Assembly (NCBI GenBank): GCA_951394045.1
Contig: OX595998.1
Location: 868,001 to 932,000 of the forward strand
DNA length: 64,000 nt
From: Nitzschia sp. DOCU1
Lineage: Eukaryota; Bacillariophyta; Bacillariophyceae; Bacillariales; Bacillariaceae
Direction: 5' to 3'
Made by a program: the position numbers and the translations under genes. Shown in pieces: positions 39,816 to 49,038 of the stretch (position 1 is its first letter; the number at the start of each line of letters is the position of its first letter). Under the pieces are notes generated by a model. It did no database searches, was not told the DNA's origin, and saw only the letters and a list, made by a program, of their open reading frames with translations.

Positions 39816-39968
39816 TGTCTCCCGCACTTTCAAAGCTTGACAGCGTTGACATCAACGCTTGAGTAGAATCTTTAGTAAATCTATTGCAGAGTTGCATTTT
39901 TGCTAACAACTGTCAGGAAAGGTAGTAGGCTCGCCTGTGCAGCATCGCCTGCATTCTATCGTTGTTCT

Positions 39969-40802
39969 TCACGGCGACATTATAGTACAAATGTCCCGAA
40001 TCCCGAGTTCGGTGAGGAACTGAACAGCAAGAAATAAATTTCCATCCACACGCCGATGGACAATACTAGATAGTTCGTGAACCCTTTCCCGATCTGTACT
40101 CAGCAACTCCGCAATCCAGGATTCCATGGAATCTCGGGACAAGTTTGAAAGAACCATAATTTTCGAAACTCTTCCTCGCGTTTCTTGGATTTGGCTAAGC
40201 AGCTGGGCCATGTTGTGAGTGTCGTCTAGTTGATCATCATCTCGATGCTTCACACAAATCACCAACAAAGATCGCTCTTGTATTGTATCCTTTAGCGCGA
40301 TTTTCAACGGCTGGAGATAGGCAGGGTCCATCCACTGAACATCGTCGAACACAAAAACGACCTTGTGCTCTGGTCTTCAAACAGCATGTAGAAATCTTCG
40401 CAGCAACAATTTGAAGCGTTCTTTGGACTTGACAATATTGTAACTGCTAGAGTCTTGGGAGGATTCGCGGGTAGCAGCAGCCTGGTCACCCGGTTCGAAG
40501 ATGAGTTCTCCGATGTTTGGTATCAGATCCAACAATAGTCTGTAGTCCCTTCTTACGACCTTTAGAATGGCCTTTTGGATTTTTGATTCGTATAGTGCAT
40601 GCGATCGAATGTCAGCACACAGTTGCGTCAAGATGGACGTAAAGGCCCCGTAGGGAGTCGGCACGTGCAGATTACACTTTCCCCAGGCAACCGTTACTCC
40701 CTTGTGTCGCTTGCGAAGCCGAGTGCTAAACTCTTTGACGAGAGCTGACTTTCCAGCGCCTGCCTCCCCCATCACTGCAATCAGATTTAGCGGCTTGGAC
40801 AT
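39969..40802 (-). pseudogene. AAA+ ATPase (AAA_16-like) fragment with in-frame TGA
   Basis: From ATG 40802 the frame gives a Walker A (GEAGAGKSALV), runs to a TGA at 40377-40379 and continues in the same frame after it with RPEHKVVFVFDDVQWMDP, the Walker B region, to 39969. Such ATPase domains occur in large signalling ATPases or kinase-linked regulators. The domain ends abruptly (GIRDICTIMSP) and short pieces of a possible N-terminal part lie in other frames at 40804-41400. Truncation at both ends and the TGA mark it as a pseudogene. The neighbouring glycosyltransferase is unrelated. Confidence 0.65.
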
Positions 40803-41855
40803 GCTACTGTAGACGGCTATTCTTTCGGATCCCCGTCGTCATCTGGTGTAGCAAGTCCGTCAAAGAATTCCAAGAGAACTCGAAGTTGACTCCGTGCCCT
40901 CCGAACATCTTGCTCCATTGCCTGTTCGAGTTGCGAATGCCTTGCACTACATAGGAAGCAATCCACTCATCCACCGGGTTGGCGGCCGGATGCACATAAC
41001 AAGAAGTATAGCGGCGGGTCCTTGTTGCTCTTTCGATTCGTAGTGCGTAGCGCCGGAATGCCGGGTTCTTCCGTTTTGTTTCGATCCAACAGGAGTTTCG
41101 TCATTGTCGGCTACGGCAGGCCTCCAATGAACAGGAAAGAAGCTGTTTCCGCACCTCTCGTCCACCAAGGTTTTCATCTCGACTCCTCCATCATCAACCA
41201 TGGGGCATTCATCTCAAGATACTTGGTTCCAACGACAACATTGTATAGGTCGCACTCGCGTTCGTCAACGAGGGTGAAGCCAACGTCACTTTTTCGGCCA
41301 TGTGGGACATTCGTGGTGAATTGTACGATAGGTCTGCTCTCCCCGCAACTAGAGAGAGAAGACTCCTATTGCATTCTCCTGCCTGGAATAGATGGGATAT
41401 GATGGGGGTCTACGAAGGCTAAGGTGTTGTGAAATCGTATTCATAGCTTTTATGCGGGGGCAAAATGGCTGATGCATAGGGGATGAGACCGATCATCAAA
41501 CGGGGGTTGAGAGGTCTATTTTATTAAACGCTGCCGCTCCGCGCACATCCTGCAAGACGGGGTATTCTGGCTCTCACGGATGTCCGCGAGCGCGCAAGGC
41601 CGGGGTAATATTTCTGTTCGCCACCAGGGCTGTTATCCCTTCGCCCAACGACGGGTATTTGATCGTTGCTCCTTAAATATTAGTTCTCCAATAGCGCGAA
41701 TGCTAATAGGATATCCCGAAGAGAGATTCTAACCTGTACTACATAACTGGCGAAGGCGCAAACGTGTCTGAGCGACGAGGGGGCTCGAGCTCCCAGAACC
41801 GCAGATGGACCGGATGATTTTAAAAGAAGCCAATGGCTTCTAAAAGCAGCCATTG
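40803..41855. other. Decayed gene pieces and repeat sequence
   Basis: 40804-41400 contains short minus-strand frames (for example VGFTLVDERECDLYNVVVG) that look like remains of the ATPase gene's N-terminal half. 41460-41830 is non-coding and shows weak inverted resemblance to 48240-48480. At 41818-41855 lie two copies of a palindromic word AAAAGAAGCCAATGGCTTCT (second copy AAAGCAGCCATTGGCTTC). Confidence 0.4.
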
Positions 41856-41860
41856 GCTTC

Positions 41861-42280
41861 TGCAGTAATCCCGGGTTCGTAATAAAAGAGTGAGCTAGTT
41901 TTAAAGATGTAGTATCCTAATTCGGAAGCTGCTCTTCCCGAACCAAGATTAAGAAGTAGTACCAGGATAACGACCTAGTAGTAGATAGGACAGATACGGA
42001 TCTCTTGTCGGGCCTGGATGGAGTAGACCAAGGGGTCTTACGAGTAGTATAGAAAAGTGTAGAGTGGAGTCCCAAAGCAGTCCTGAGTGCCGATCAATTA
42101 GACTGCCGGGTTTGCCGAGAGAATACACATACGCCCAGGAATATGCCCTATCGATTCATCAAGGCGATTCCCAGGTATAAGCCCTCGGACTTGGGGGGGC
42201 GAACCACATGAGTTACCAAAGCCGCATCGATAACGCACATGGACTTGGAGGACCACCGACGAACAGACGGGGGACCTTCA
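41861..42280 (-). repeat. 3' LTR of gypsy element 2
   Basis: 420 bp, matches 47151-47570 throughout by eye. Confidence 0.95.
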
Positions 42281-42293
42281 TTCTGCTTCTCCC

Positions 42294-45200
42294 CTATGCT
42301 GGAGTACCACGGTAGGGACGGAGGCGACGTATATTAATACGTTCAAAGACATCGTTGCCTCGATGGATAGTTACCGTGCCGTTGACATGAACTTGTTCAA
42401 TGGTGAAGGGACCAACCGCCCTTTCCTGCAAGGTAGTTGGGTTGTAGGTGTGGATCAAGACTTGGTCTCCCACTTCATAGTCCTTGAAGCGGCGACGGAG
42501 ATTGGCCCGACGATTGTTATCGTCAATAACAGCTTGACGTCTCTCACGGATCAGTTCGAAGTCTCGAATGAGAGGGATTGGTAGGAGCATGTCTCGGCCG
42601 AAGACAAGAGAGCCAGGAGACACTCCAAGAGTACGATGAACTGCAATTCGAATGGCACGAGAGGCAGTCGCAATGGCAGAGTCTGCATGTTCCAAAGCAG
42701 TTGCAACATTGGCAGGGGGTTCACGTTTGCAGAGTATGCGAAGCGTGTCTTCAATTGTCTTGTGCATTCGCTCGCACACAGCATTGGCTTGAGGATTCTT
42801 GACGGTGATGGGACGACCTGCAATTCCTTCAATAGCAAGGGTTGCTTGAAAGCCAGCTCCAACAAATTCGTTGCCAGCATCAAAGATGCATTCGAGCGGG
42901 CGAGGGTACCTTGCCAGCCAATGATTCTCGAATAACATAGCTGCATGATGGGCCGACTTGTTTTCAATCCTGATAGTCTCAGATAGAGTAGTTGCGACGT
43001 CGACGATCGTCAGAGCTTCGATCGTGATGCGTCCAGTGTAAGGGACTTCAATTGACCATGGTCCAATGAGGTCGACAGCGACGACTTCAAAAGGATAGGT
43101 CATGTCATTGCGTGGAGGCAAATGGCCATAAGCCATTCCTCCTTCCTTGATTTGGTCACAGCCGCAGTTGTCGACATGGTCTCGAGCCTTTTGCTTTAAA
43201 CCAGCAATCCAGAAGAATGTTCGAAGAGACTTGTAGAGTCGATCTGCACCAGAGTGACCTTGGACTTGATGATACCAGGTGAGCGCTGGTTGCTCCAGAG
43301 CTTCAGGGATGACAATCCTCCACTCGTTATCGTTTGCTCGGCGGTAACAGACGAGTTCATAGCCATGAAACTCTTGTCGCTCATAGCCGTCTTGTTCCAG
43401 TAAAGCGAGACAGGCTGGATCAGCATCCTGAGCATCACGAATGCTCGGAAAGTTGAGTGGAAAACCATCAACTTCTTGAGGGTAAAAGAGAAGACATTCG
43501 GCCAACAACGAGTCGAGGTCTTCGTCTTCCTGCTTCTCCCCTGAAAGTGAAAGGCGAGAGAAATTGCCGTCAGGGGGAGTCTCGTCAGTCGTCTCCAAAG
43601 GAAGGCCTTGCTCGTTGGGAGGCGCATAGTGCGCGCTGGGGGGCACATGTGCAGGCATATGAGCAGGCGCAGCAGGCAAGCCGGGCGAGCCGATGCCGCT
43701 AAGCGGATTTTCGATGACCCTGAGCGGATTTTTGATGACCCAGGGAGAATTTTTCGCGCCCATAGGAAGACGTGACAGGGCGTCAGCCACAACATTGTCG
43801 ATGCCAGGCTTGTAAATCAATTGTGGGGCAAACTCCTCAATCAGGAGACGCCAGTGAAGCAGACGTTGTGATTTGAGAATGCTTTGGCTCAAGTTCTTGT
43901 GGTCAGTGTAGATAGTAATGGGTGCACCATAGAGCATGGGCCGATACTCTTCCAACACTGCCGTGATGCCAAGAGCTTCCTTGTCAGAGGCAGGATAGCG
44001 GCGTTGCGCATCGGTAAGCTTGCGGCTGAAGAGGGCAACAGTCTTGCCTTCTTGCATGATGCGGGCACCCAGAGCATAGTCAGAGGCGTCCGTCTCAATC
44101 TCGAATGGCTTGTTAGGATCAGGATAGGCAAGAAGAATTTCTTGCGCAATCACTGCCTTGATCTGCTTGAAGGCTTTATCGCAATCGGCATTCCAAGCCT
44201 TGCGGAAGGCCTTGGGATCGACTTTTGTCAATGCGGTGAGTGGTGCCAGGATATGGGCACGCCGCTCCCAGAAATCTCGATAGAAGTTGATCATGCCGAT
44301 GAACCCTCGCAGCTGGCGGAGAGTCTTCGGGCGATCAAGCTGAAGGATGCCTTGAATCTTTTTCTTCCAAGGTTTCAGACCCTCGGGGGTCAACCAATGT
44401 CCTAGCCAGTCAGTTTCCTTCACGCCCCACTCACACTTAGCAGGGTTGACTGAGTAGCCGTTTTGTTGCAATCGATGAAGGACTCGATCGATAACTTGGA
44501 GATGCTCATCCCAAGTCTTGTTGAAGATACCGACATCATCAATGAAGGCCTCAACACACTCATAGAGGAGGTCGGACAGAACTTCCTCGATGGTTGCTTG
44601 AGCCCAGTCAGGCGACTGAGTCAATCCTTGAGGTACACGTTTGCGGCGATACTTGCCAAATGGTGTGACGAGGACACAGAGCCACGATGACTCGTCGTCA
44701 AGCTCGTAGGAGTAATAAGCACCAGTGATATCTATCTTGGTGAAATACTCATAGCCTTGTCGGCGGCGGAAGATGTCTTGAATCCTTGGCAAAGGATAGA
44801 CCTTGCGCTGAACCCACTTGTTGAGTTCACGAAAGTCATCAACAGTCCTGATGGTTCCATCTTTCTTGGGGATAGCCATCATTGGCATGCCCCACTCGGA
44901 CTCAAAGACTTGCTCAAGAACTCCAGTCTCGCACTGCCTCTTAAGCTCGTCGCGAAAGACCTTGGCATGCCTATCTGGAACTGGATAGGGTCGAGCGCAA
45001 TGATACGGAATTGCATCTGGCTTCAAGTCGATGTGAAACTTTCGATGAGGGTAGTAACCCTGAGTACCATCGAAGAGGGTATCATACTTGATCAAGATTT
45101 GGTAGAGCTGCTCTCGCTGCTCTGGAGTCAAATGTACTTGAGCGTCGGCGACTTCTCGAACATCGGCGACAGTTGACTTGTTTGCTTGGATCTCATTAAG

Positions 45201-46979
45201 ATGACTCTCAGCCCGAGTGATCGGCGCTGGAGCAACATCAAGAAGACGTCGAAGGGCGGCACTGTTGTTGAAGTACTGCCTGTTATGGAACGGAATCTCA
45301 TCGTCATACCACTTGCATGTCAATGAGGACGACAAGACGTCAATCTTCATCTTGTTCAGGAATGATCGACCAAGGATAAGGTCGTACTCGACATTGGGAT
45401 TGTCAAATAGATAAACTTTCACTGTCTTGATAGACCGAGTGTAGGAAAACTCGGGAAAGCGCACGTTGTGGAAGTAGACGTACTCAGTGGCTTGCAAGGC
45501 CCCAGAAGTAGTCGTGAACGTCATGGATTCGTCCTTGAACACCTCGATACCATTGGGCAAGCTACCCTTCTTGGCCATTGGGTGACTTCCACCGTGATCA
45601 AACAAGGTCTTGTAGAAGTACTTGCCTTTCTTGTTGTTCACTTGTCCGACGACAGTCAACGTCGTAGGAACTAGATCAATGTCGACTTCTTCGAGTCGAG
45701 CAGCAGTCGACAGATTCGACTGATACTTCTTGCTCTTGCAACGAAGTTTGCTTGCTTCTTCAGGATCATAATACTCGGGGTCGAGCTCTTCCATGTGATT
45801 GAAGAACGATTCCTTGGCCTTTTCGTCTTCATTGGCTTCCTCTTGCTCAAAGAAGTAGCTGCGGCCTTGAGTCAAGTTAGACTCGGCACCTTGAGGGTTG
45901 CTGGAGGCGTTCGAAGCAATTGCCGTCCTAGCATTCCCATCAGTTGCATGGGCCTCACCTCGGCGTCCTTGATTGGCACCACGGCCTCCTCCTTGATTGC
46001 CGCCTTGGTTGTTGGCCTCGCCGTATCGATTGGCACGACACTGGCCCCAGGTATGATTGCCATGACCTGGGAGAGGGCATGGGTCGTTGGCTTGAATGCG
46101 ACGATAGCCTTGATTGTCGCCACCGCCACGGCCACCACCGCCATTGCGGTTTCCATTTCGATTGTTGTTGTTGTTGTTGTTGTGGCGTCCACCGCCATTG
46201 CCAAAGCGGTTGCGATTTCCACCTTGATTGCGATTGCTTCTTCCACGGTTGCCAGATCGGCCACCGGAGCTGCGGTTGCCTCCGCTGTTGTTGCTGCTGG
46301 CACCATTGCCGCTGCTTCCACTTTGCTGTGGAGGGTTTCGAATCGCCTGCCGATCCATGTACTCGCGGATCTCAGCGATTGGAGTAGTTGAGTAGGTCAT
46401 ATTCGCGTTTTCGAAATTGACTTGAAAGGTAGACGGCATGGCTTTTACGTAGACTCTAGCCAGTTCGTCGTCGTCAAAGCCACCATCATCTGGGGCATCA
46501 GCCAGTTGAGCCGCCATCCTTGACGCTGCTCGAAGGCACAAAAGAAACTTGCCAGGCGTCATGCTCACTGGCTTCTTGATGGAACGTAGGTAGTCCATCT
46601 GATCAACATAGCGATAGCCTGCCAATAGCTCCGATTTGAAAGCTTGCAAGGCTTGATCAAAGTTGGCAACAGTTGGGTTCAAACCGTTGCTCACGAGTTC
46701 CCACACTGCCATGGGATATCCGTCCAAGTGGCTTGGGAACTTGGCGAAAAGCTTAGGTCCAGTCGTCCAGACCAAGGTTGATCGTGCTCTAGCAAAGAGC
46801 GAAAGGAACGTCAGGATCGCAAAAGGTGTTGCTTCATCGTTGAGACGAGGAACTCGAAGCTCAGTGGATTCCTCAACGCCATGGGCGTCTCTCTCGCTTC
46901 TGCGATGACGAACAAACTCGATTTCCGACTCATCATAGTCTGGTTCGAGGGGGATAACATGGGCCTTGGTTGGCGCCAT
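42294..46979 (-). CDS. Gag-Pol polyprotein, Ty3/gypsy type, element 2
   Basis: 1561 aa from ATG 46979 (MAPTKAHVIPLEPD); an upstream GTG at 47042 is not a credible start. Gag ends in a Gly/Asn/Arg-rich tract and a zinc-knuckle variant CPLPGHGNHTWGQC (C-X4-H-X2-H-X4-C). The protease active site reads FDHGGS (D461), unlike the usual D-S/T-G. Reverse transcriptase has FIDD (D814, D815). RNase H starts near D964 (ETDASD). Integrase has a zinc region with HSGADRLYKSL and NCGC, and the triad D1303, D1367, E1403. The pol domain order matches gypsy element 1 and many motifs are shared (AVDLIGPW, NPQANAVCERMH), so the two are relatives in different subfamilies. No stop or frameshift. Confidence 0.95.
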   Translation of the reverse strand: MAPTKAHVIPLEPDYDESEIEFVRHRRSERDAHGVEESTELRVPRLNDEATPFAILTFLSLFARARSTLVWTTGPKLFAKFPSHLDGYPMAVWELVSNGLNPTVANFDQALQAFKSELLAGYRYVDQMDYLRSIKKPVSMTPGKFLLCLRAASRMAAQLADAPDDGGFDDDELARVYVKAMPSTFQVNFENANMTYSTTPIAEIREYMDRQAIRNPPQQSGSSGNGASSNNSGGNRSSGGRSGNRGRSNRNQGGNRNRFGNGGGRHNNNNNNNRNGNRNGGGGRGGGDNQGYRRIQANDPCPLPGHGNHTWGQCRANRYGEANNQGGNQGGGRGANQGRRGEAHATDGNARTAIASNASSNPQGAESNLTQGRSYFFEQEEANEDEKAKESFFNHMEELDPEYYDPEEASKLRCKSKKYQSNLSTAARLEEVDIDLVPTTLTVVGQVNNKKGKYFYKTLFDHGGSHPMAKKGSLPNGIEVFKDESMTFTTTSGALQATEYVYFHNVRFPEFSYTRSIKTVKVYLFDNPNVEYDLILGRSFLNKMKIDVLSSSLTCKWYDDEIPFHNRQYFNNSAALRRLLDVAPAPITRAESHLNEIQANKSTVADVREVADAQVHLTPEQREQLYQILIKYDTLFDGTQGYYPHRKFHIDLKPDAIPYHCARPYPVPDRHAKVFRDELKRQCETGVLEQVFESEWGMPMMAIPKKDGTIRTVDDFRELNKWVQRKVYPLPRIQDIFRRRQGYEYFTKIDITGAYYSYELDDESSWLCVLVTPFGKYRRKRVPQGLTQSPDWAQATIEEVLSDLLYECVEAFIDDVGIFNKTWDEHLQVIDRVLHRLQQNGYSVNPAKCEWGVKETDWLGHWLTPEGLKPWKKKIQGILQLDRPKTLRQLRGFIGMINFYRDFWERRAHILAPLTALTKVDPKAFRKAWNADCDKAFKQIKAVIAQEILLAYPDPNKPFEIETDASDYALGARIMQEGKTVALFSRKLTDAQRRYPASDKEALGITAVLEEYRPMLYGAPITIYTDHKNLSQSILKSQRLLHWRLLIEEFAPQLIYKPGIDNVVADALSRLPMGAKNSPWVIKNPLRVIENPLSGIGSPGLPAAPAHMPAHVPPSAHYAPPNEQGLPLETTDETPPDGNFSRLSLSGEKQEDEDLDSLLAECLLFYPQEVDGFPLNFPSIRDAQDADPACLALLEQDGYERQEFHGYELVCYRRANDNEWRIVIPEALEQPALTWYHQVQGHSGADRLYKSLRTFFWIAGLKQKARDHVDNCGCDQIKEGGMAYGHLPPRNDMTYPFEVVAVDLIGPWSIEVPYTGRITIEALTIVDVATTLSETIRIENKSAHHAAMLFENHWLARYPRPLECIFDAGNEFVGAGFQATLAIEGIAGRPITVKNPQANAVCERMHKTIEDTLRILCKREPPANVATALEHADSAIATASRAIRIAVHRTLGVSPGSLVFGRDMLLPIPLIRDFELIRERRQAVIDDNNRRANLRRRFKDYEVGDQVLIHTYNPTTLQERAVGPFTIEQVHVNGTVTIHRGNDVFERINIRRLRPYRGTPA

Positions 46980-47150
46980 GGTCTTGAAGATAAGTTGTCT
47001 TGAAAGTTGTTTTGCAAGGGGTCGCCTATCGTTGCGATACACGGCTCGTTACGAAGTCTCACGTAGTTTCTGATCATTTGCTGCTATCTTTGGCAATCTC
47101 CCAAGTCGGAGACGAATAGCTCCTCAATAAAATAGCTCACAATCTCAGAG

Positions 47151-47570
47151 TGCAGTAATCCCGGGTTCGTAATAAAAGAGTGAGCTAGTTTTAAAGATGT
47201 AGTATCCTAATTCGGAAGCTGCTCTTCCCGAACCAAGATTAAGAAGTAGTACCAGGATAACGACCTAGTAGTAGATAGGACAGATACGGATCTCTTGTCG
47301 GGCCTGGATGGAGTAGACCAAGGGGTCTTACGAGTAGTATAGAAAAGTGTAGAGTGGAGTCCCAAAGCAGTCCTGAGTGCCGATCAATTAGACTGCCGGG
47401 TTTGCCGAGAGAATACACATACGCCCAGGAATATGCCCTATCGATTCATCAAGGCGATTCCCAGGTATAAGCCCTCGGACTTGGGGGGGCGAACCACATG
47501 AGTTACCAAAGCCGCATCGATAACGCACATGGACTTGGAGGACCACCGACGAACAGACGGGGGACCTTCA
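47151..47570 (-). repeat. 5' LTR of gypsy element 2
   Basis: 420 bp, partner of 41861-42280. Confidence 0.95.
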
Positions 47571-47575
47571 GCTTC

Positions 47576-48500
47576 TTTTAACTTGGCTTCTTTTAAAATG
47601 CATAAGGCCCCTTCTTTGATATTCTTTCTATCCATGCCCATTCGAATAAGCCCATTGTACGTAATGTACCCATAGTCACTCAACGACTGGTAAGGGCGCG
47701 GCTCAATCGCAAATCGCGAGAATCACCATGTGCAACGGCGCAGGGCAAGTCCGAGCTACTGTTTTGTTATCCTGTCCACGAGACGTGATCGATGTTGTTG
47801 TGCTCTTTAAAAGATTCCTGTTGCATGTCACGACGACAAGAGACCAGACTGAAAGCAGTTTGGAGCTCCCAGTTGCTGAGAACCAAAGGTGTCCCAACAA
47901 GGGGATTTGGGTGATTGTGGTCGGCTCGGACCAAAAAGGACATTTCCTTTCAATTCGACAAAACGACAAGCAAAATGGCATATTATTTTAAAAGAAGCCA
48001 ATGGCTTCTTTTAGAAGTGGCATATCAGTCTACTTAATTAGTTTTCTTTGTCACTTAACATTTTTGGGAAGAAGCCGATGGCTTCTTTTAAAGTTAAAAG
48101 AAGCCAATGGCTGCTTTTAAAGTTAAAAGAAGCCAATGGCTGCTTTTAAAGTTAAAAGAAGCCAATGGCTTCTTTTAAACCACGAGGTCGCATTTAACAG
48201 GAGGAATTCAGTCGTGTTCATCAGACACTTCTTCGCGAACATCATTTATTGGAAGTCCGCCGAATTCGCTGTGGCCCAATTCTTTCGAGATCGCGTATTA
48301 AGGAGAACATAAGGTTACTTATTGGAGAAGCGACAATACTCCGCCTGGCGCTATCGGACGGCTGTTATTTAAGAATACAAACACGGACACCCGTCTTGCA
48401 GTCGTACGGGTTCTCTAACAGCCATATTACCCCGTCTTGCTGCCTACCGATGTGGCCATCGACCCACGTTCCCGGCGGACGGTCCGCGAGGGTTTGAACT
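47576..48500. other. Non-coding repeat sequence
   Basis: No gene. It carries a single AAAAGAAGCCAATGGCTTCTTTT word at about 47988, the 29-bp array at 48067-48182, and at 48240-48480 a stretch with weak inverted resemblance to 41540-41720. The right border is the poly-T/GTT-repeat end of the non-LTR element. Confidence 0.4.
48067..48182 (+). repeat. Four tandem 29-bp palindromic repeats
   Basis: Unit AAAAGAAGCCAATGGCTGCT plus TTTAAAGTT, four copies. Each unit is a near-perfect palindrome (AAAAGAAGCC...GGCTTCTTTT). Single copies also flank gypsy element 2 and occur at 47988. Confidence 0.85.
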
Positions 48501-49038
48501 GTCTTATTTCCCTTTTTTTTTGGTTGTTGTTGTTGTTGTGTTGATTATTTGTTGTTTGTTGGGTTGTAATTGTTTTCTTGTGTTTCTGGCGTTTGTTGGA
48601 TGGTTCCTTTTTCTATATTTTTTCTTTTTATTTTTTATTTTCTTTCTGTGGGGGACTTCAGGGCGGTGCCTGGGGTGGGAGGTTGGCTCGGATACTTCTT
48701 CGGATGGCCGGGCCGTTCAAGTTGATCCAGTTCTGGAGTGGGAGATTATCATCTGGGGTTGTTGCCATGTGTGCGTCGACTGAAGCTGCGAAGATGTACC
48801 AGTCGATTGCCCGCATGTTCGGCTGTTGGTCGTACAGGAGCTGGAGTTCCCTTCGGAGTTGGGCCCGGTGCCGCGATTTCTTTGTTTCGGGAGTGGTACC
48901 AAATCTGTCGTCATTCCGGCCTTTCCATGCTTTGAGCCACCACTCAATGGCGTGTTTTGCAACCGCCCGAGTCCAGAGTTGTCCCGTGGTTCCTGTGCCT
49001 TTGAGGTCATGCGCAATAATATACTCTTGCTGGAGGCT

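Larger units (their letters stand above)
41856..47575 (-). mobile_element. Complete Ty3/gypsy retrotransposon 2
   Basis: LTRs of 420 bp at 41861-42280 and 47151-47570, identical by eye, TGCAGTAATCCC to GGGGACCTTCA. The 5-bp target duplication GCTTC lies at 41856-41860 and 47571-47575. One uninterrupted gag-pol frame lies between on the minus strand. A purine tract (GGGGAGAAGCAGAA) abuts the 3' LTR. It inserted into a copy of a 29-bp palindromic repeat. Very recent insertion. Confidence 0.95.

Noticed and set aside
25796..40400. UGA read as a sense codon in this organism
   Set aside because: selD, the ankyrin gene and the SGNH gene end in TGA, and the interrupted frames are all in decayed mobile elements or pseudogenes.
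45872..46387. Long plus-strand and alternate-frame ORFs opposite gypsy 2 gag
   Set aside because: They are shadows of the Gly/Asn/Arg-rich gag codons, giving Ala/Thr/Val- or Cys/His-rich nonsense.
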